A stretch of DNA of 34,189 bases, taken from Amphimedon queenslandica. Lineage: Eukaryota; Porifera; Demospongiae; Haplosclerida; Niphatidae. Below the pieces are notes generated by a model, which ran no database searches, was not told the origin of the DNA, and worked only from the letters and a program-made list of their open reading frames with translations. The position numbers and the translations under genes are program-made. The DNA is taken from the NCBI RefSeq assembly GCF_000090795.2, contig NW_003546345.1, positions 64,720 to 98,908 on the forward strand, written 5' to 3'. Below, piece after piece: positions 20,777 to 30,537 of this stretch (positions within the stretch are counted from its first letter, which is position 1; every line of letters begins with the position of its first letter).

Positions 20777-20837
20777 CATTAATGCGTTACTGACACTTTA
20801 AAAAACCCACCCCAAGACACATTAATGCGTTATTGAC
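20777..20837. repeat. Subterminal direct repeats of the piggyBac right end
   Basis: CATTAATGCGTTACTGAC (20777-20794) and CATTAATGCGTTATTGAC (20820-20837) differ at one base and are 43 bp apart. No counterpart was found inside the left end. Confidence 0.6.
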
Positions 20838-20851
20838 CGTAAAAGGGTTAA
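20837..20851. other. Right terminal repeat and TTAA of the piggyBac element
   Basis: CCGTAAAAGGG (20837-20847) followed by TTAA (20848-20851). It matches the left end at 10 of 11 positions when reverse-complemented. Confidence 0.75.
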
Positions 20852-21350
20852 TGATAGGCATATTGCTTTCAAAAGGATTTCGTATTTCTAAATCATGAGT
20901 GGCCTTTGCATTACGTACTGTTGCTCCTGATGACTATGAAGAAAGACGTCATGACTCTTTGGATCGGAGTAATCCAGTACCATATCATGCTTGCCATTTT
21001 GGCCACAAGATTAATTTGGACCAGAACGAAAAACTAGTTGTTTGGGGTTACATCAGTTGTTGCAAGGCATGGATTTTGAGGACAAATATTAGCTTATGGA
21101 GTGATGCCTATAAAGAATTGTATTGCAATATATGATTTAGTATTTCGGTAAGTTGTAATGAAATTCTTTTCATTATTTCAATTATGTGTACAGCAGTGCA
21201 ATATCTACTTATGGATTGTGGCATCAAGTTCGTGTAGACCATGGTCGTGAATATTCTCTTGTTTTAGAAATCCAAAATTATTTGCGCTCACTACATGGAC
21301 CTTCTCATATAGCACCATATGTTCAATTACCATCTACTTCAGCAGCTTAA
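20848..21350 (+). pseudogene. Integrase-core-like gene, 3' half
   Basis: Right after the piggyBac TTAA the frame reads MIGILLSKGFRISKS, then TGA in place of the family's Arg, then VAFALRTVAPDDYEERR, NPVPYHACHFGHKINLDQNE and KLVVWG. A frameshift near 21045 leads to VTSVVARHGF-stop-GQILAYGVMPIKN and IYDLVFR. A donor near 21147 and an acceptor at 21192-21193 join AISTYGLWHQVRVDHGREYS and LVLEIQNYLRSLHGPSH, ending at TAA 21348-21350. The LDQNEK and VDHGRE blocks carry the conserved acidic residues of this integrase core. The usual downstream block with the last catalytic acid was not found. With 8309-8642 this forms one gene of at least four exons, dead through stops, a frameshift and the insertion. 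Confidence 0.75.
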
Positions 21351-21784
21351 GATCTTTTGCCTTCTGCTAATGGAGGGTAGATCAGTTGGAGTCTCCTGAC
21401 TATATACTAAAAATTTCATGCATGTTAAAGTTTAATAATACTTTCGCAAAATAGAATATTGTACCGGACTACTGGAAATGCTATGTGTTCTCTTTATTTA
21501 TGTATTATTTGCAGAATTTAACAATTGAAAGAATGGTTCTGATGAAGAAAATACATTACATAGTCCATCAGATGCTACTATAAAAAACGTGTATACTTGG
21601 ATTTTAAGGAAAGTGTATAATATGAGGAATTGGGGAAATGGCAAAGGTTGGCTTGTCTGGATTTTATGATCAAAAGTCACATATTGATCATGACATTTTG
21701 AAAAACGGAATATTTTGGGACTCCTTAGTCTCAGTGTTCACCCGTTTTCAAACAACCCTCAGTGTGCCATTTTTATCATTTAAT
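21351..21784. other. Unassigned sequence after the integrase-like gene
   Basis: No family was recognised. It may hold the decayed end of the integrase-like gene. A 60-codon minus-strand frame (21680-21498) is not convincing. Confidence 0.3.
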
Positions 21785-21862
21785 ATCATTCCACCTATAC
21801 ATAGTAGGCAAACATAGTAGCCTACATAGTAGCCTACTTGCCTACATAGTAGGCAAACATAG
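21785..21862. repeat. Short array of CATAGTAGGC / GCCTACTATG words
   Basis: CATAGTAGGCAAACATAGTAG occurs twice, separated by CCTACATAGTAGCCTACTTG-like sequence. The words are inverted relative to one another, so the tract can fold into alternative hairpins. It lies at the outer edge of the large inverted duplication. Confidence 0.7.
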
Positions 21863-23076
21863 TAGGCAGCCTTTGCAGGGTTAAAATTTGAAACTGCGCC
21901 CGGGCACATGAACTTGATGAAGACTGGAGATGGGTAAAAGTGGGCAATAGCAAGCACTTACACTAAGGTATATAGGCAGACTGCTATTAACCAGGAAAAC
22001 CCGGTTGTGAGTCTATTTTGATTGAAATTTAGTAACTTAAGAGTCCCACCCAACCAGCAAAATGCGAGTCTCATTTTTCACATTAGCAGTTTTTTTTCTT
22101 CTTCATGCCTGCTTTTTATGCTATACTGTCCGAGTTATGCATGGCAAAATTTTTAGCCTGCTTCGGCTTTGTTTGCCACCTGGGTGATGTGTGTATTGGC
22201 TGGTAGCCACTTTTAAGTGGAAGGTCCTTGTTTAGAACTAAATTAATTGCTGTTTTTCATTTCTATCTTAGACCATGGCTACATCATTACTATTAGGTAC
22301 AATGGAAAGCATTATACTTCATACTTTATTGCTCATTGCATTGAAAGCAACTCCAACATTTTGTGATCTAATTGATCTTTTGAGGAAGCTGAAGATTTAT
22401 CTGCTGCTAGTGGAGTGTTTCAGAAGTCTTGTATTCGTTGTTTTGGATACGCTACCCTCATGTCACTATTGGCCGGCCTCAGATATCGTACGTTGCTGCA
22501 AAGAGGGTTGCAGGGCCAACTCACTCATCACTAAGGTGAGCCAGTAAACTGAGTGGCTCATCTCTGAGTCTGTACCGGGCAAAGGAGTGGTTACCTCAAA
22601 GCAGAACTCAACTGGAAGCATCATTTCAAGGTAATACATATTTTCACTTATGGCTATTAATATTATATTAGAGTTTTGACCCATCCCTCTCTGTTTGTAA
22701 TCTTATAGGTACAGGGCCTCTTTTTCCTATTGGATTATTATCATATGGTCTAAATGAGTTGTTGGCTATAGTTTTTCACCAAGTTCAAAACGATAAATTA
22801 CCTTCCTGGTATCTGAGGCGAATTCCAGATGATGGATTCTGTCAAGACCCACATAAATTTTTAAAGAAATGGCCTCACACTCAAAACTCCAGTAAGGTAG
22901 CCATTGGAAAATTCTACTCTGATGCCAACTTACAGACACAAGTCAAGGAATGTATTTAGTTCACTCAAACGTTGATTACTGAGTTAGACGAAGTGAAGAG
23001 GCAGCGAGATGAAGCTGAGAAGAAATTTAGTAGCACACAGGTTACACATAAAGAGGCACTGGATGAAGTAAAGTTA
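21840..23076 (+). repeat. Left arm of a large inverted duplication (~1.25 kb)
   Basis: Aligns in reverse complement with 26806-28160. Shared strings include CCCGGGCACATGA, GTGGGCAATAGCAAGCACTTAC, TATGCATGGCAAAATTTTTAG, CCATGGCTACATCA and GGCACTGGATGAAGTAAA. It includes the promoter region, the start of the gene and one conserved intron. Relative to the right arm it lacks about 115 bp near 22922. Confidence 0.85.
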
Positions 23077-23235
23077 GGGATGTCTCTAATTCTTGCAACT
23101 CAGTGTCAAGTTTCGTCTCTTCAAGACTGGTCAGAATCAACAGTTTTTGACTATAACAAAACATTAGAGAAAAATGCAGCTTTATCTACTGTTCTTGCTT
23201 CACTTCAGGGTGAAATTTCAGAAACCTCACTGTAG
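22275..23235 (+). pseudogene. Truncated plus-strand copy of a repetitive sponge/cnidarian coiled-coil gene
   Basis: ATG 22275 (gaccATGG) starts MATSLLLGTM and a hydrophobic ILHTLLLIAL segment. The family's next part is spread over several frames: VAAKRVAGP, KLSGSSLSLYRAKEWLP and RTQLEASFQ near 22490-22630. A 78-nt intron (22631-22708) is followed by GTGPLFPIGLLSYGLNE, DKLPSWYLRRIPDDGF, HKFLKKWPHTQNSSKVAIGK and FYSDANLQTQVKECI, ending in a stop. A heptad-like segment (ELDEVKRQRDEAEKK) continues to TGA at 23233-23235. Frames are disrupted, and the copy ends before the conserved domains seen in the minus-strand copy. Function is unknown. Retention of the intron shows that the duplication was at DNA level. 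Confidence 0.7.
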
Positions 23236-23410
23236 ACAATTATTATTAATGCCAGAATAAGAATTATTGTCATGTTTAGTTAGTTATTGTTGTTTTTGGA
23301 CTAACATGAATCATTGTAGTTTCAAAATAATTATGAAAAGAGAAATTAAAAAATTTTGAAGTGTGAATCGCAAATCATGTAATAACAAAAAGCACAAATC
23401 AGTAAACTAG
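23236..23410. other. Spacer between the two inverted gene copies
   Basis: Short AT-rich non-coding sequence separating the 3' end of the plus-strand copy from the 3' end of the minus-strand copy. Confidence 0.4.
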
Positions 23411-24569
23411 TCAGTGTATCAATAAATCTCCCATCATATCATCTTCAGTCAAATCAAAGCTGCAATGTTCCTCCTCTTCATCACACCTAATTTTTAACAT
23501 CTTTGTTTCACAATCATAATAAATAATAACGCCATCACACCATTTTTCTTCTGCCTTGCCAACCTCAAATTTATGACTAATACGCTTGCCCACTAATGAA
23601 TGACCATTATTAGTCACCTCATGAACTACTGAAGCAGTTGTGGACTCTGAACTCAGCCAACTCTCTCTATCCCTTCTACAGGACGTTTTCTTCGAGCCTG
23701 AGAAAAAACAATACGTATGTCTTGATCCAGTAACTTATTTCCGATGTTTATTTGTTCTCTCAGCAATGCATATTGCTTTGTTTTCTTCTTGCTGAGGAAC
23801 AACTTTAATTTTGTATTTCTTCAATACATCGAGAAAATTTCTGAGATTAAGTAATGACATACAAATGAAACAACTTTTCTCTCTCCACTTGAGCTTTTTG
23901 CAACAATGTCATTTTTATTCTGTGATCTTTAAGCATTTTTTCCTTCTTTTTCACTGCCTTTCTCATCATCTTCTATTCGCTCATTTGCAACAACTAGTTG
24001 ACGTTCCATTGCCAAACTCAATACCTTGTCTTGTTTTTCTTCAGGTAGTGTGTCCAACCGTTTCATTGCTTTGTTCTTTTTGACTAAAACAAGATTGGAA
24101 CATGTCTCTTAGCACGATTAGGAAAAGCTGTGGTAAGATAATCATTGAGGCCCAGAACAGCTTCACAAATATCATTGCTAGGCTCTAGCGTACTAAGAAT
24201 TTCTCGAATATTAGGTTCTGGGTTCTAGTAAATCTCTCCAGGGAGCTGAGATTGAGCATAAGTATTTAACTTGTTTTCCATTGATTGAGCTCAAGCAATT
24301 ACCAATGGATACAAAAGTGTTTTATCCATTCTTATACATATCACTAATTTAGGATTGCTTTGAATTGAGCACGATGATTAAACATTTTATCTCCATATAG
24401 TAGTGTGTCTGATGTAAAGACATAATACTCTATCTATTATTGTTTCTGGGCACTCTTGTAACAATTTTAAAAAAACTCTGCAATTCTAAATAATGAATGC
24501 TCATGTCAGGCACTGACTTTTTCATATCTCTTGACTTGGCCAACTCAACGAAGTCAGCATACACATGAT

Positions 24570-25117
24570 TAGTCTGACCCTGCCTCTTCGTTGCGCGGGG
24601 GAGGCGCAGAAGAGTCTGGTGACACTGCTATAGAATTTGTGGCACTAAGCACAGGATTGAGTGTCCCAATCAGATTGCAGCACTCACAAGGAAGTAACTT
24701 TGTCACATGACCTATTAAAAATGGCTGAAAGTATGACTGACGAACCTGCTGTAGATACAATAAATGCTAGCAAAGGAACAGAAGTTAACTGTAGAGGAAG
24801 TAAGAAAAGAATATGAAAAATCCTCATGTTAAATTTGGCTTAAAAGTAAACGGATTTTCTGTTTTTACTCCGGCATATTATTGTGCATGAATTAACTACA
24901 ACTTGATTTCTTCTTGCCTTTTACTACTGCTGCTCTCCTCATTCAAGGAGGCTTACTTCTCAAGAAAAGCCTCAAAAAGAAAGTTATGATGTCTCAGAAT
25001 GTTTTAATAACTTTAATAACTACTAATTATTGCATTCCTTTCAGCAACAAATTCTGTAGCAGTGTCACCAGACTCTTCTGTGCCACCCCTGCACAACAAA
25101 GAGGCAGGGCCAGACTA
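24570..25117. mobile_element. 548-bp non-autonomous element with ~74-bp TIRs and up to 9-bp TSD
   Basis: The ends 24570-24643 and 25044-25117 are inverted copies with a few differences. The shared sequence starts TAGTCTGRCCCTGCCTCT and includes CAGAAGAGTCTGGTGACACT. ACACATGAT flanks both sides (24561-24569 and 25118-25126). The element interrupts the minus-strand pseudogene exactly between the codons of its HVYAD motif, which reads through once the element and one duplication are removed. A 9-bp duplication with long inverted repeats suggests a Mutator-type deletion derivative, but the TSD edge is ambiguous by one or two bases, so an 8-bp family cannot be excluded. Confidence 0.85.
24722..24820 (+). 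CDS. Short ATG-initiated frame inside the 548-bp element, possible remnant first exon
   Basis: ATG 24722 begins MAESMTDEPAVDTINASKG and continues as TEVNCRGSKKRI to a stop, about 32 codons. The composition resembles the acidic N-terminal exon of a transposase, and a GTAAG donor-like word follows the codons for NCRG. It may be the 5' end kept from a full-length parent element. No family was recognised and no other exon is present. Confidence 0.25.
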
Positions 25118-26805
25118 ACACATGATAAAACATCAAGGCATCCAATCTGAGTTGTACAATTTCTGTACCATCATTTAACTTTGTAAACAGATCTTTTTCC
25201 AGTTTGTTACTCTTGATATGTTGAAATGTAAATAATACAAAAGGTATAGCAGAGTCTTAAAGGAGCATAGTCTTCATAGCATTTGCGGCAGTAATGAAGT
25301 ATCTACTACCAATTTGGCAATGAAGTGATATGTCAAGGCAAGCCCAGTAGTAGGCACACTCTTCAACACAAAGTATATCATTTGCCTTGATTTTCAAAAT
25401 ATCTGGATACATCACGGTGCCACACCCATTATTCTGGTGTACCACCATGCTTTCCAAAAAACTTATGAAACTCGTGAACGTAGACGTTTACTTGATGATA
25501 CTCCCTACTATGGTCTTTATTATCCTTGCTCTCAAAAACACTTTTCACTCCAATCAGGAATGCTTTACGGAGATTAAACTCAAGGTGTATGGCACAGAAA
25601 TTTTCAACAATTTCAATAGCTGATTTTCGTGCATTAGTTTCACAAGTTGCCATATCTGTTTCCTTTTGCTCTTCAGTAAGACAGTTAAACTTTTTCTGCG
25701 TTGCAGCTAAGTCTGAAGTTAAAGACGATATCAATGTCCAATTTATACAATTAGAGTTTGGAAACCAAGAGCACCTCTCTCAACTTATTTTATTGTCTCG
25801 AAACATCATTTATAATACTTTCAGCTGTTTCATCACACTGCTCATTGACAGAGATAACTATCTTGTTCATTGTGATACTACCTAAAGTATTTGTGACCAT
25901 AATTGACAAAAGGTACGTTATGGCGGGTAATAAAATTGGTCTTCATAGCTTCATAAATCCATCTTCCTGAGCTTGATTTATCATAAAATTACTCCAGAGG
26001 ATGCAAAAAGTTACTGTGTAACTTTTTAAAGCAATGGTTGTCGAACAGAGCACACACAGTTTGACATTTTTCATTATAATGATGAATTAAAAAATCAGCC
26101 ATAAGGTACCTTTTTTCAATTATGGTCACGTATGTAAAAGGACAGTGGGTATAGAAGAAAGAGGAGGAAGGAGGCACGAGAAACAGGAATTATAAATGTC
26201 TTGTAAATTGTCAATTCAAAATTATTGCTATAAAATTAGCTAGATACAGTACATTATTGATATACCTAACTTCTTTTGCCCCAATGTAGTACCGTCAGTA
26301 TTCAAATGCAGCAAAGACCCTTCTTTTTGCTTATGAATAACTGTAGCTTTATGTGCAAGGCTTACAGTTTTAAGTTCATCTGTTCTCATGTACCCAGCAC
26401 AACATTCCTTTTGTAATTGTAATGCCTCAACATTTAATCCAGGAAGAAAACATTTCAAAACAGCTATATTGTATGGCTAATTATAGCAGGAGGAATTTGT
26501 TCAGAGAGCAAAGCATAGTACAGTTTCCGTAGAGTCTGTGAATACTGCTTGCCATTACACTTCGTTTCAAAAGTAAAAGACAATGTGTATTCATCAAAAA
26601 TGATAGACGTGGTGGCATCAGTAACTTTTACCAATTCATTCAAAACTCATGTAAGGATCTCTGACATCTCAAAATTCTGCTTTTCAACTTCTTCAAATTT
26701 TTCAGTGAGACAGTTAAAATCAGCTAATCTGCATTCATTCAACTTTTGAAGAGCAAGAACTTTCTTCTCAGCTACTCTTGCACCCTTCGCAGTTCTTTTT
26801 ACTTC

Positions 26806-28160
26806 ATCCAGTGCCTCTTTAAGTGCATCCTGTGCGCTGCTCAATTTCTTTTAAACTTGATCTCGCTGGCTCTTCACTTCTTCTAACTCAGTAATCAACG
26901 TTTGAGTGAACTACATACATTCCTTGAATTGTGTCAGTAAGTTGGCATCAGCATCTAATCCATACTTCACTAATGATTCATATGAACACTTTGACGAGAC
27001 AAGCCTATCAACAAATCTGTATGCATTATCGGGCGTAACCCTGTATTTCTCAAGTTTAAATCAATGACAGAGTAGATATTTTCAATGGCTACCTTACTGG
27101 ACTTTCTAGTGTGAGGTCATTTCTTTAAAAATTTATGTAGGTCTTGATAGAATCCATAATCTGGAATTCACCTTAGATACCAGGAAGGAGAGTTATTGTT
27201 TTGAACTTGATCATAAACTTTAGCCAACAACTCTTCACCTAGACCATAAGATAATGATCCAACAGGAAAAAGGGGCCCTGTACCTATATGATTACAAACA
27301 CAGAAGGATAGATTAAAAATCTCATATAATATTAATAGCCTAAGAGTGCCACAAGTGAAAATACGTAATACCTTGAAATGATGCTTCCAGTTGAGTTCTA
27401 CTTGCAGGTAGCCACTCTTTTGCCCGGTACAGACTGAGAGATGAGCCACTCAGTTTACTGGCTCTGCTTAGTGATGAGCAAGTTGGCCCTGCAACTCTTT
27501 CTGCAGCAACGTACAATATCTGTGGCCGGCCAACAGTGACATGAGGGTAGCGTATCCAAAACAACATAATACAAGACTTCTGAAACACTCTTTCCTCTTG
27601 CAGCAGATAAATCTTCAGCTTCCTCCAAAAGATCAATCTGATCACCAAATTTTGGAGTTGCTATCAATGCAATAAGTAATAAAGTATGAAGTATAATGCA
27701 TCTCATTGTACCTAATAGTAGTGATGTAGCCATGGCCTAAAATTGAAATGAAAAACAGCAATTAATTCAGTTCTAAACAAGGACCTCCCACTTACAAAAG
27801 GCCACCAGCCAATACACTCACATCACCCAGGCGGCAAACAGCCGAAGCAAGCTAAAAATTCTGCCATGCATAACTCGGACGGTATCCTTATAAAAAGCAG
27901 GCATGAGGGAGAAAAACAACTGCTTAATGTAAAAAGTGTGACGCGCATTTTGTGGGTAGGGTGGGACTCTAAGTTACTAAATCTCAATCAAAAAAGACTC
28001 ACAAACGGGTTTTCCTAGTTAAAAGCAATCTGCCTATACACCTTAGAGTAAGTGCTTGCTATTGCCCACTTTTAGCCATCTCCATTGTCTTCATCAAGGT
28101 CATGTGCCCGGGCGGAGTTTGAAACGTTAATCCTGCAATGGCTGCCTCCTATGTTTTCTT
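26806..28160 (-). repeat. Right arm of the large inverted duplication (~1.36 kb)
   Basis: Inverted partner of 21840-23076. It is longer because it retains the internal block (about 27080-26965 on the minus strand) missing from the left arm. The outer edges of both arms read AGGCAGCC next to ACATAG-like sequence. Confidence 0.85.
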
Positions 28161-28759
28161 GGGTTTTCTCCAGAAGCATTGCTGAATATTAATTTCTAGT
28201 GTCATATTATTTTCATAATCAATATTTGAAAGGTAATCAACAAGTAAAAAAATGTGCATATTCAATTTTTTGTTGTACACGCTATCTATGTAATCACTGC
28301 TGGTGAGTATTTTGGTGATCACATGACAGTGCCACTTATATGCCATGTCAAATTAGCAGCCACACAAGCGTGGCTTATATTAGTAAACTAAACTACATGT
28401 ACCATGCATGCACGTATCAATGGAATTAGCTTAAAGAGGGAAAGACAAATAAATATTTGTTTAACTACATGTATGTCTGGATAAATTTGAAACTTTCTTT
28501 GATTGAGAGAAATTTGATAAGTTCACTAATTATTTTGGTAACTGTTAATTACCCCTTTTAAAAGTATTTCATTTATTGCAATTTTAAAGGACATTCTGAA
28601 TGTGATAGTGATGGTAATGAGTCATTATCCATTACTTCACAATTAGACAAAGAGCCACCCTTATAGGTTATGGCTTTTGATTATAGGCAGTATTTAGCTC
28701 TATGTCCTGGATCAGTCCCAGTTTCCAGTACCAATTCCAGAACATCTGATTTCTGAAAC
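28161..28759. other. Unassigned AT-rich stretch between the inverted duplication and the tnp2-like gene
   Basis: No gene was recognised up to about 28590. From there a possible exon after the acceptor ttttaaag (reading GHSECDSDGNESLSITSQLD) may be an early exon of the following gene, in line with its acidic, Ser-rich style. Confidence 0.3.
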
Positions 28760-30412
28760 ATTCGTGACACTTGTCTCAATGAGTCGGATCACATCTTTAA
28801 TTCATCTCTTGATGAATCTGATCCTAACAGTCATGACACCTCTCTTGATAAGTCTGATCACGTCTTTAATTTATCTCCTGACAAGTCCAATGGCAACGTT
28901 CATTATGCCTCTCAATGAGTTTGATCATGTCTTTAATTTTTCTTTTGACAAATCCGATCCTAACGTTCATGACACCTCTCTCAATGAGTCTGATCACAAC
29001 GTCTTTAATTCATCTCTTGACGAATCCGATCCTAACGTTAATAACACCTGTCTCGATGAGTCTCATCAAAATATCTGTAATTTATCTCGTGACAAATTTG
29101 ATCCTGATGTTCATGACACCTCTCAATCAGTCTGATCAAAATGTCTTTAATTCATCTCTTGACAGAAATGACATCCTTATTTTGCCTCTCAATCAATCAA
29201 CCCTTGACTTATTCTCTGATCAATCTCTTAGCTCTTCTATAGATTTGCCTCATTCATTACTTTCTCAATTTGATTCTCCTGATCAAAGCCCACTTTCATT
29301 GGAGCAGGAGCCTTTGTATGACAATGCACCTTTGACAAAAGAAGAGAGTTGGAAGTCAATAATGGAATTTTGTGAAACAATAATCTCACGTATTTTGCAA
29401 GTGAAGGTCTGCTAAAATTGCTTTCTAAGCATTGTCCAAGTGATAATCTCTTACCAAAAAGCCTTCACACGTTACGTAAGAGGTTTCAACAATCTGATTC
29501 AATATTGAAAGCATTTTGTACATCCTGCTATGTTGAAATACCATTGAAAGGGAAGTGCCTGAAACATAGATGCAAAGAAGTCAAAGCAGAGGCTTGCCAT
29601 TTTGTAATCCCAAACTTTGCTGAGGACCTAAGCATATGTATAAATGTATGTCCAAGAATGTGGTTGTTTTTAATGCTATTATTGTATGCATCTTTAATGG
29701 TGCAAACAAAATGTAAAATAAAAGTTACTATGTACATTGTACATGTATTTGTAATTGGTATTAGTGCCACAGTTTGCAATTGCTATGAAATATTTTTATT
29801 TTAACATTTTATGTTTCAACCGTGTCATTCCACCAATAGAAATTTCCCAATATGTCATGTACGTATACTTGTACAAACTTTCTTGAATATATATGTCTGT
29901 ATTTATAGGTTACTAAGATAAACAGCGATATCCTTTCTTGCGAAAAACTACAAAAGGGACACTAGCTGACATTCAAGATGGCAAGGTAATAAAAAGTTTA
30001 ATGAGACCTGGCAATTTTCTTTGAACACCTGCGCATGCAGGTCTTATTTTGAGCACAGATGGTATGCAAGAATTTGCCTCATGTAAACAGTATCAGGCCA
30101 GTTTTTCTGACTGTGACTAATTTGCCACAAGAAGTCAGAATGAATGCAAGGAATATGTTACTTGCAGTGATTTGGTTTGGTCCACACAAGCCAAAAGATG
30201 TCACTTTTATTAACGCCTGTTGTCACTAGTATAAAAAATTGAGCATGCGAGGCATAATTGCTAATACACCTGCTGGTCCAAAGACAATCAAAGCTATGGT
30301 ACTTGCTGCTGTGTTTGATTTTCCAGCAAAAGCAGCTGTTTTAAATACTATCCAATTAAATGGATATCATGGGTGCATTAGTTGTAAGGATAAAGAAGCT
30401 TCTACATCTCAC
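28760..30412 (+). pseudogene. tnp2/CACTA-like transposase gene, 5' part (interrupted)
   Basis: The N-terminal portion is a tandem repeat of Asp/Ser-rich units (ESDHNVFNSSLDESDPN-type), then SLEQEPLYDNAPLTKEESWK and, after a frameshift near 29380, LLKLLSKHCPSDNLLPKSL with HTLRKRFQQSD. A Cys-rich segment follows (FCTSCYVEIPLKGKCLKHRC), then an intron, then LADIQDGK (about 29960-29985). Later come GLILSTDG near 30045, LPQEVRMNARNMLLAVIWFG near 30125, and GPKTIKAMVLAAVFDFPAKA with NTIQLNGYHGCISCKDK up to 30400. The TDG, the MLLAxxWFG block and the DxPAKAxxLNxxQxNGxxGCxxC block are typical of the tnp2-type proteins common in cnidarians and sponges. Several stops and frameshifts are present, and a 2-kb element sits at 30413. 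The CACTA assignment rests on recalled tnp2 similarity. Confidence 0.65.
28770..29165 (+). repeat. Coding minisatellite, ~72-bp units, about six copies
   Basis: The core GAGTCTGATCACGTCTTTAA followed by TTCATCTCTTGACGAATCCG and ATCCTAACGTTCATGACACC recurs with small changes. Each unit encodes about 24 residues of the SLNESDHNVFNSSLDESDPN type. Indels between copies shift the frame, so different copies now lie in different frames. Confidence 0.85.
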
Positions 30413-30537
30413 CATAGATAGTGGACGTGGAAGAGGATAGGAAACTGCTTCATGTGAGCCTCTTTTCATGCCTATATCCGTGTTTGCCGGGAAAGTTTGG
30501 CAGGCCAAGTGAGCTTTATTTAGAGTAGTGTAATAAA

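Larger units (their letters stand above)
8647..20847 (-). mobile_element. piggyBac-type transposon, 12.2 kb including a nested Mutator-like element
   Basis: The left end is CCCTTTGACGG (8647-8657) next to ATAA, and the right end is the reverse complement of CCCTTTTACGG (20837-20847) next to TTAA. piggyBac elements insert at TTAA and have short inverted repeats starting CCC/CCY. The decayed transposase is on the minus strand inside. Two 18-bp direct repeats (CATTAATGCGTTAYTGAC at 20777 and 20820) lie just inside the right end and may be transposase-binding subterminal repeats. The integrase-like gene reads in frame across the element if it and one TTAA are removed, which fixes both boundaries. 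Without the nested 6.27-kb element and its extra 9-bp duplication it would be about 5.9 kb. Confidence 0.8.
23411..27733 (-). pseudogene. Long minus-strand copy of the same repetitive gene family, with SH3/Tudor-like C-terminus
   Basis: ATG 27733 starts MATSLLLGTMRCIILHTLLL. In order come SLYRAKEWLPASRTQLEASF, an 88-nt intron (27371-27284), GTGPLFPVGSLSYGLGEE, NAYRFVDRLVSSKCSYESL, a coiled coil (ALDEVKRTAKGARVAEKK), CAGYMRTDELKTVSLAHKAT with LLHLNTDGTTLGQKKLG near 26300, SSLTSDLAATQKKF, IVENFCAIHLEFNLRKAF and YVHEFHKFFGKHG near 25500, and GSRYFITAANAMK near 25280. After an inserted element follow HVYADFVELAKSRDM near 24560, YAQSQLPG, ILSTLEPSNDICEAVLGLND near 24160, and finally SLVGKRISHKFEV with DEEEEHCSFDLTEDDMMGDL (23600-23420). 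I recall the same order in many uncharacterised cnidarian proteins. The C-terminal block looks like an SH3/Tudor-type barrel. Stops, frameshifts and an insertion disable the gene. Its enzymatic role, if any, is unknown. Confidence 0.75.

Noticed and set aside
25989-26177. Minus-strand 62-codon frame in the long pseudogene
   Set aside because: It does not match any block of the family in the expected place and is AT-rich filler between conserved blocks.
29528-29779. Minus-strand 83-codon frame in the tnp2-like gene
   Set aside because: Shadow of the plus-strand Cys-rich segment, with no features of its own.
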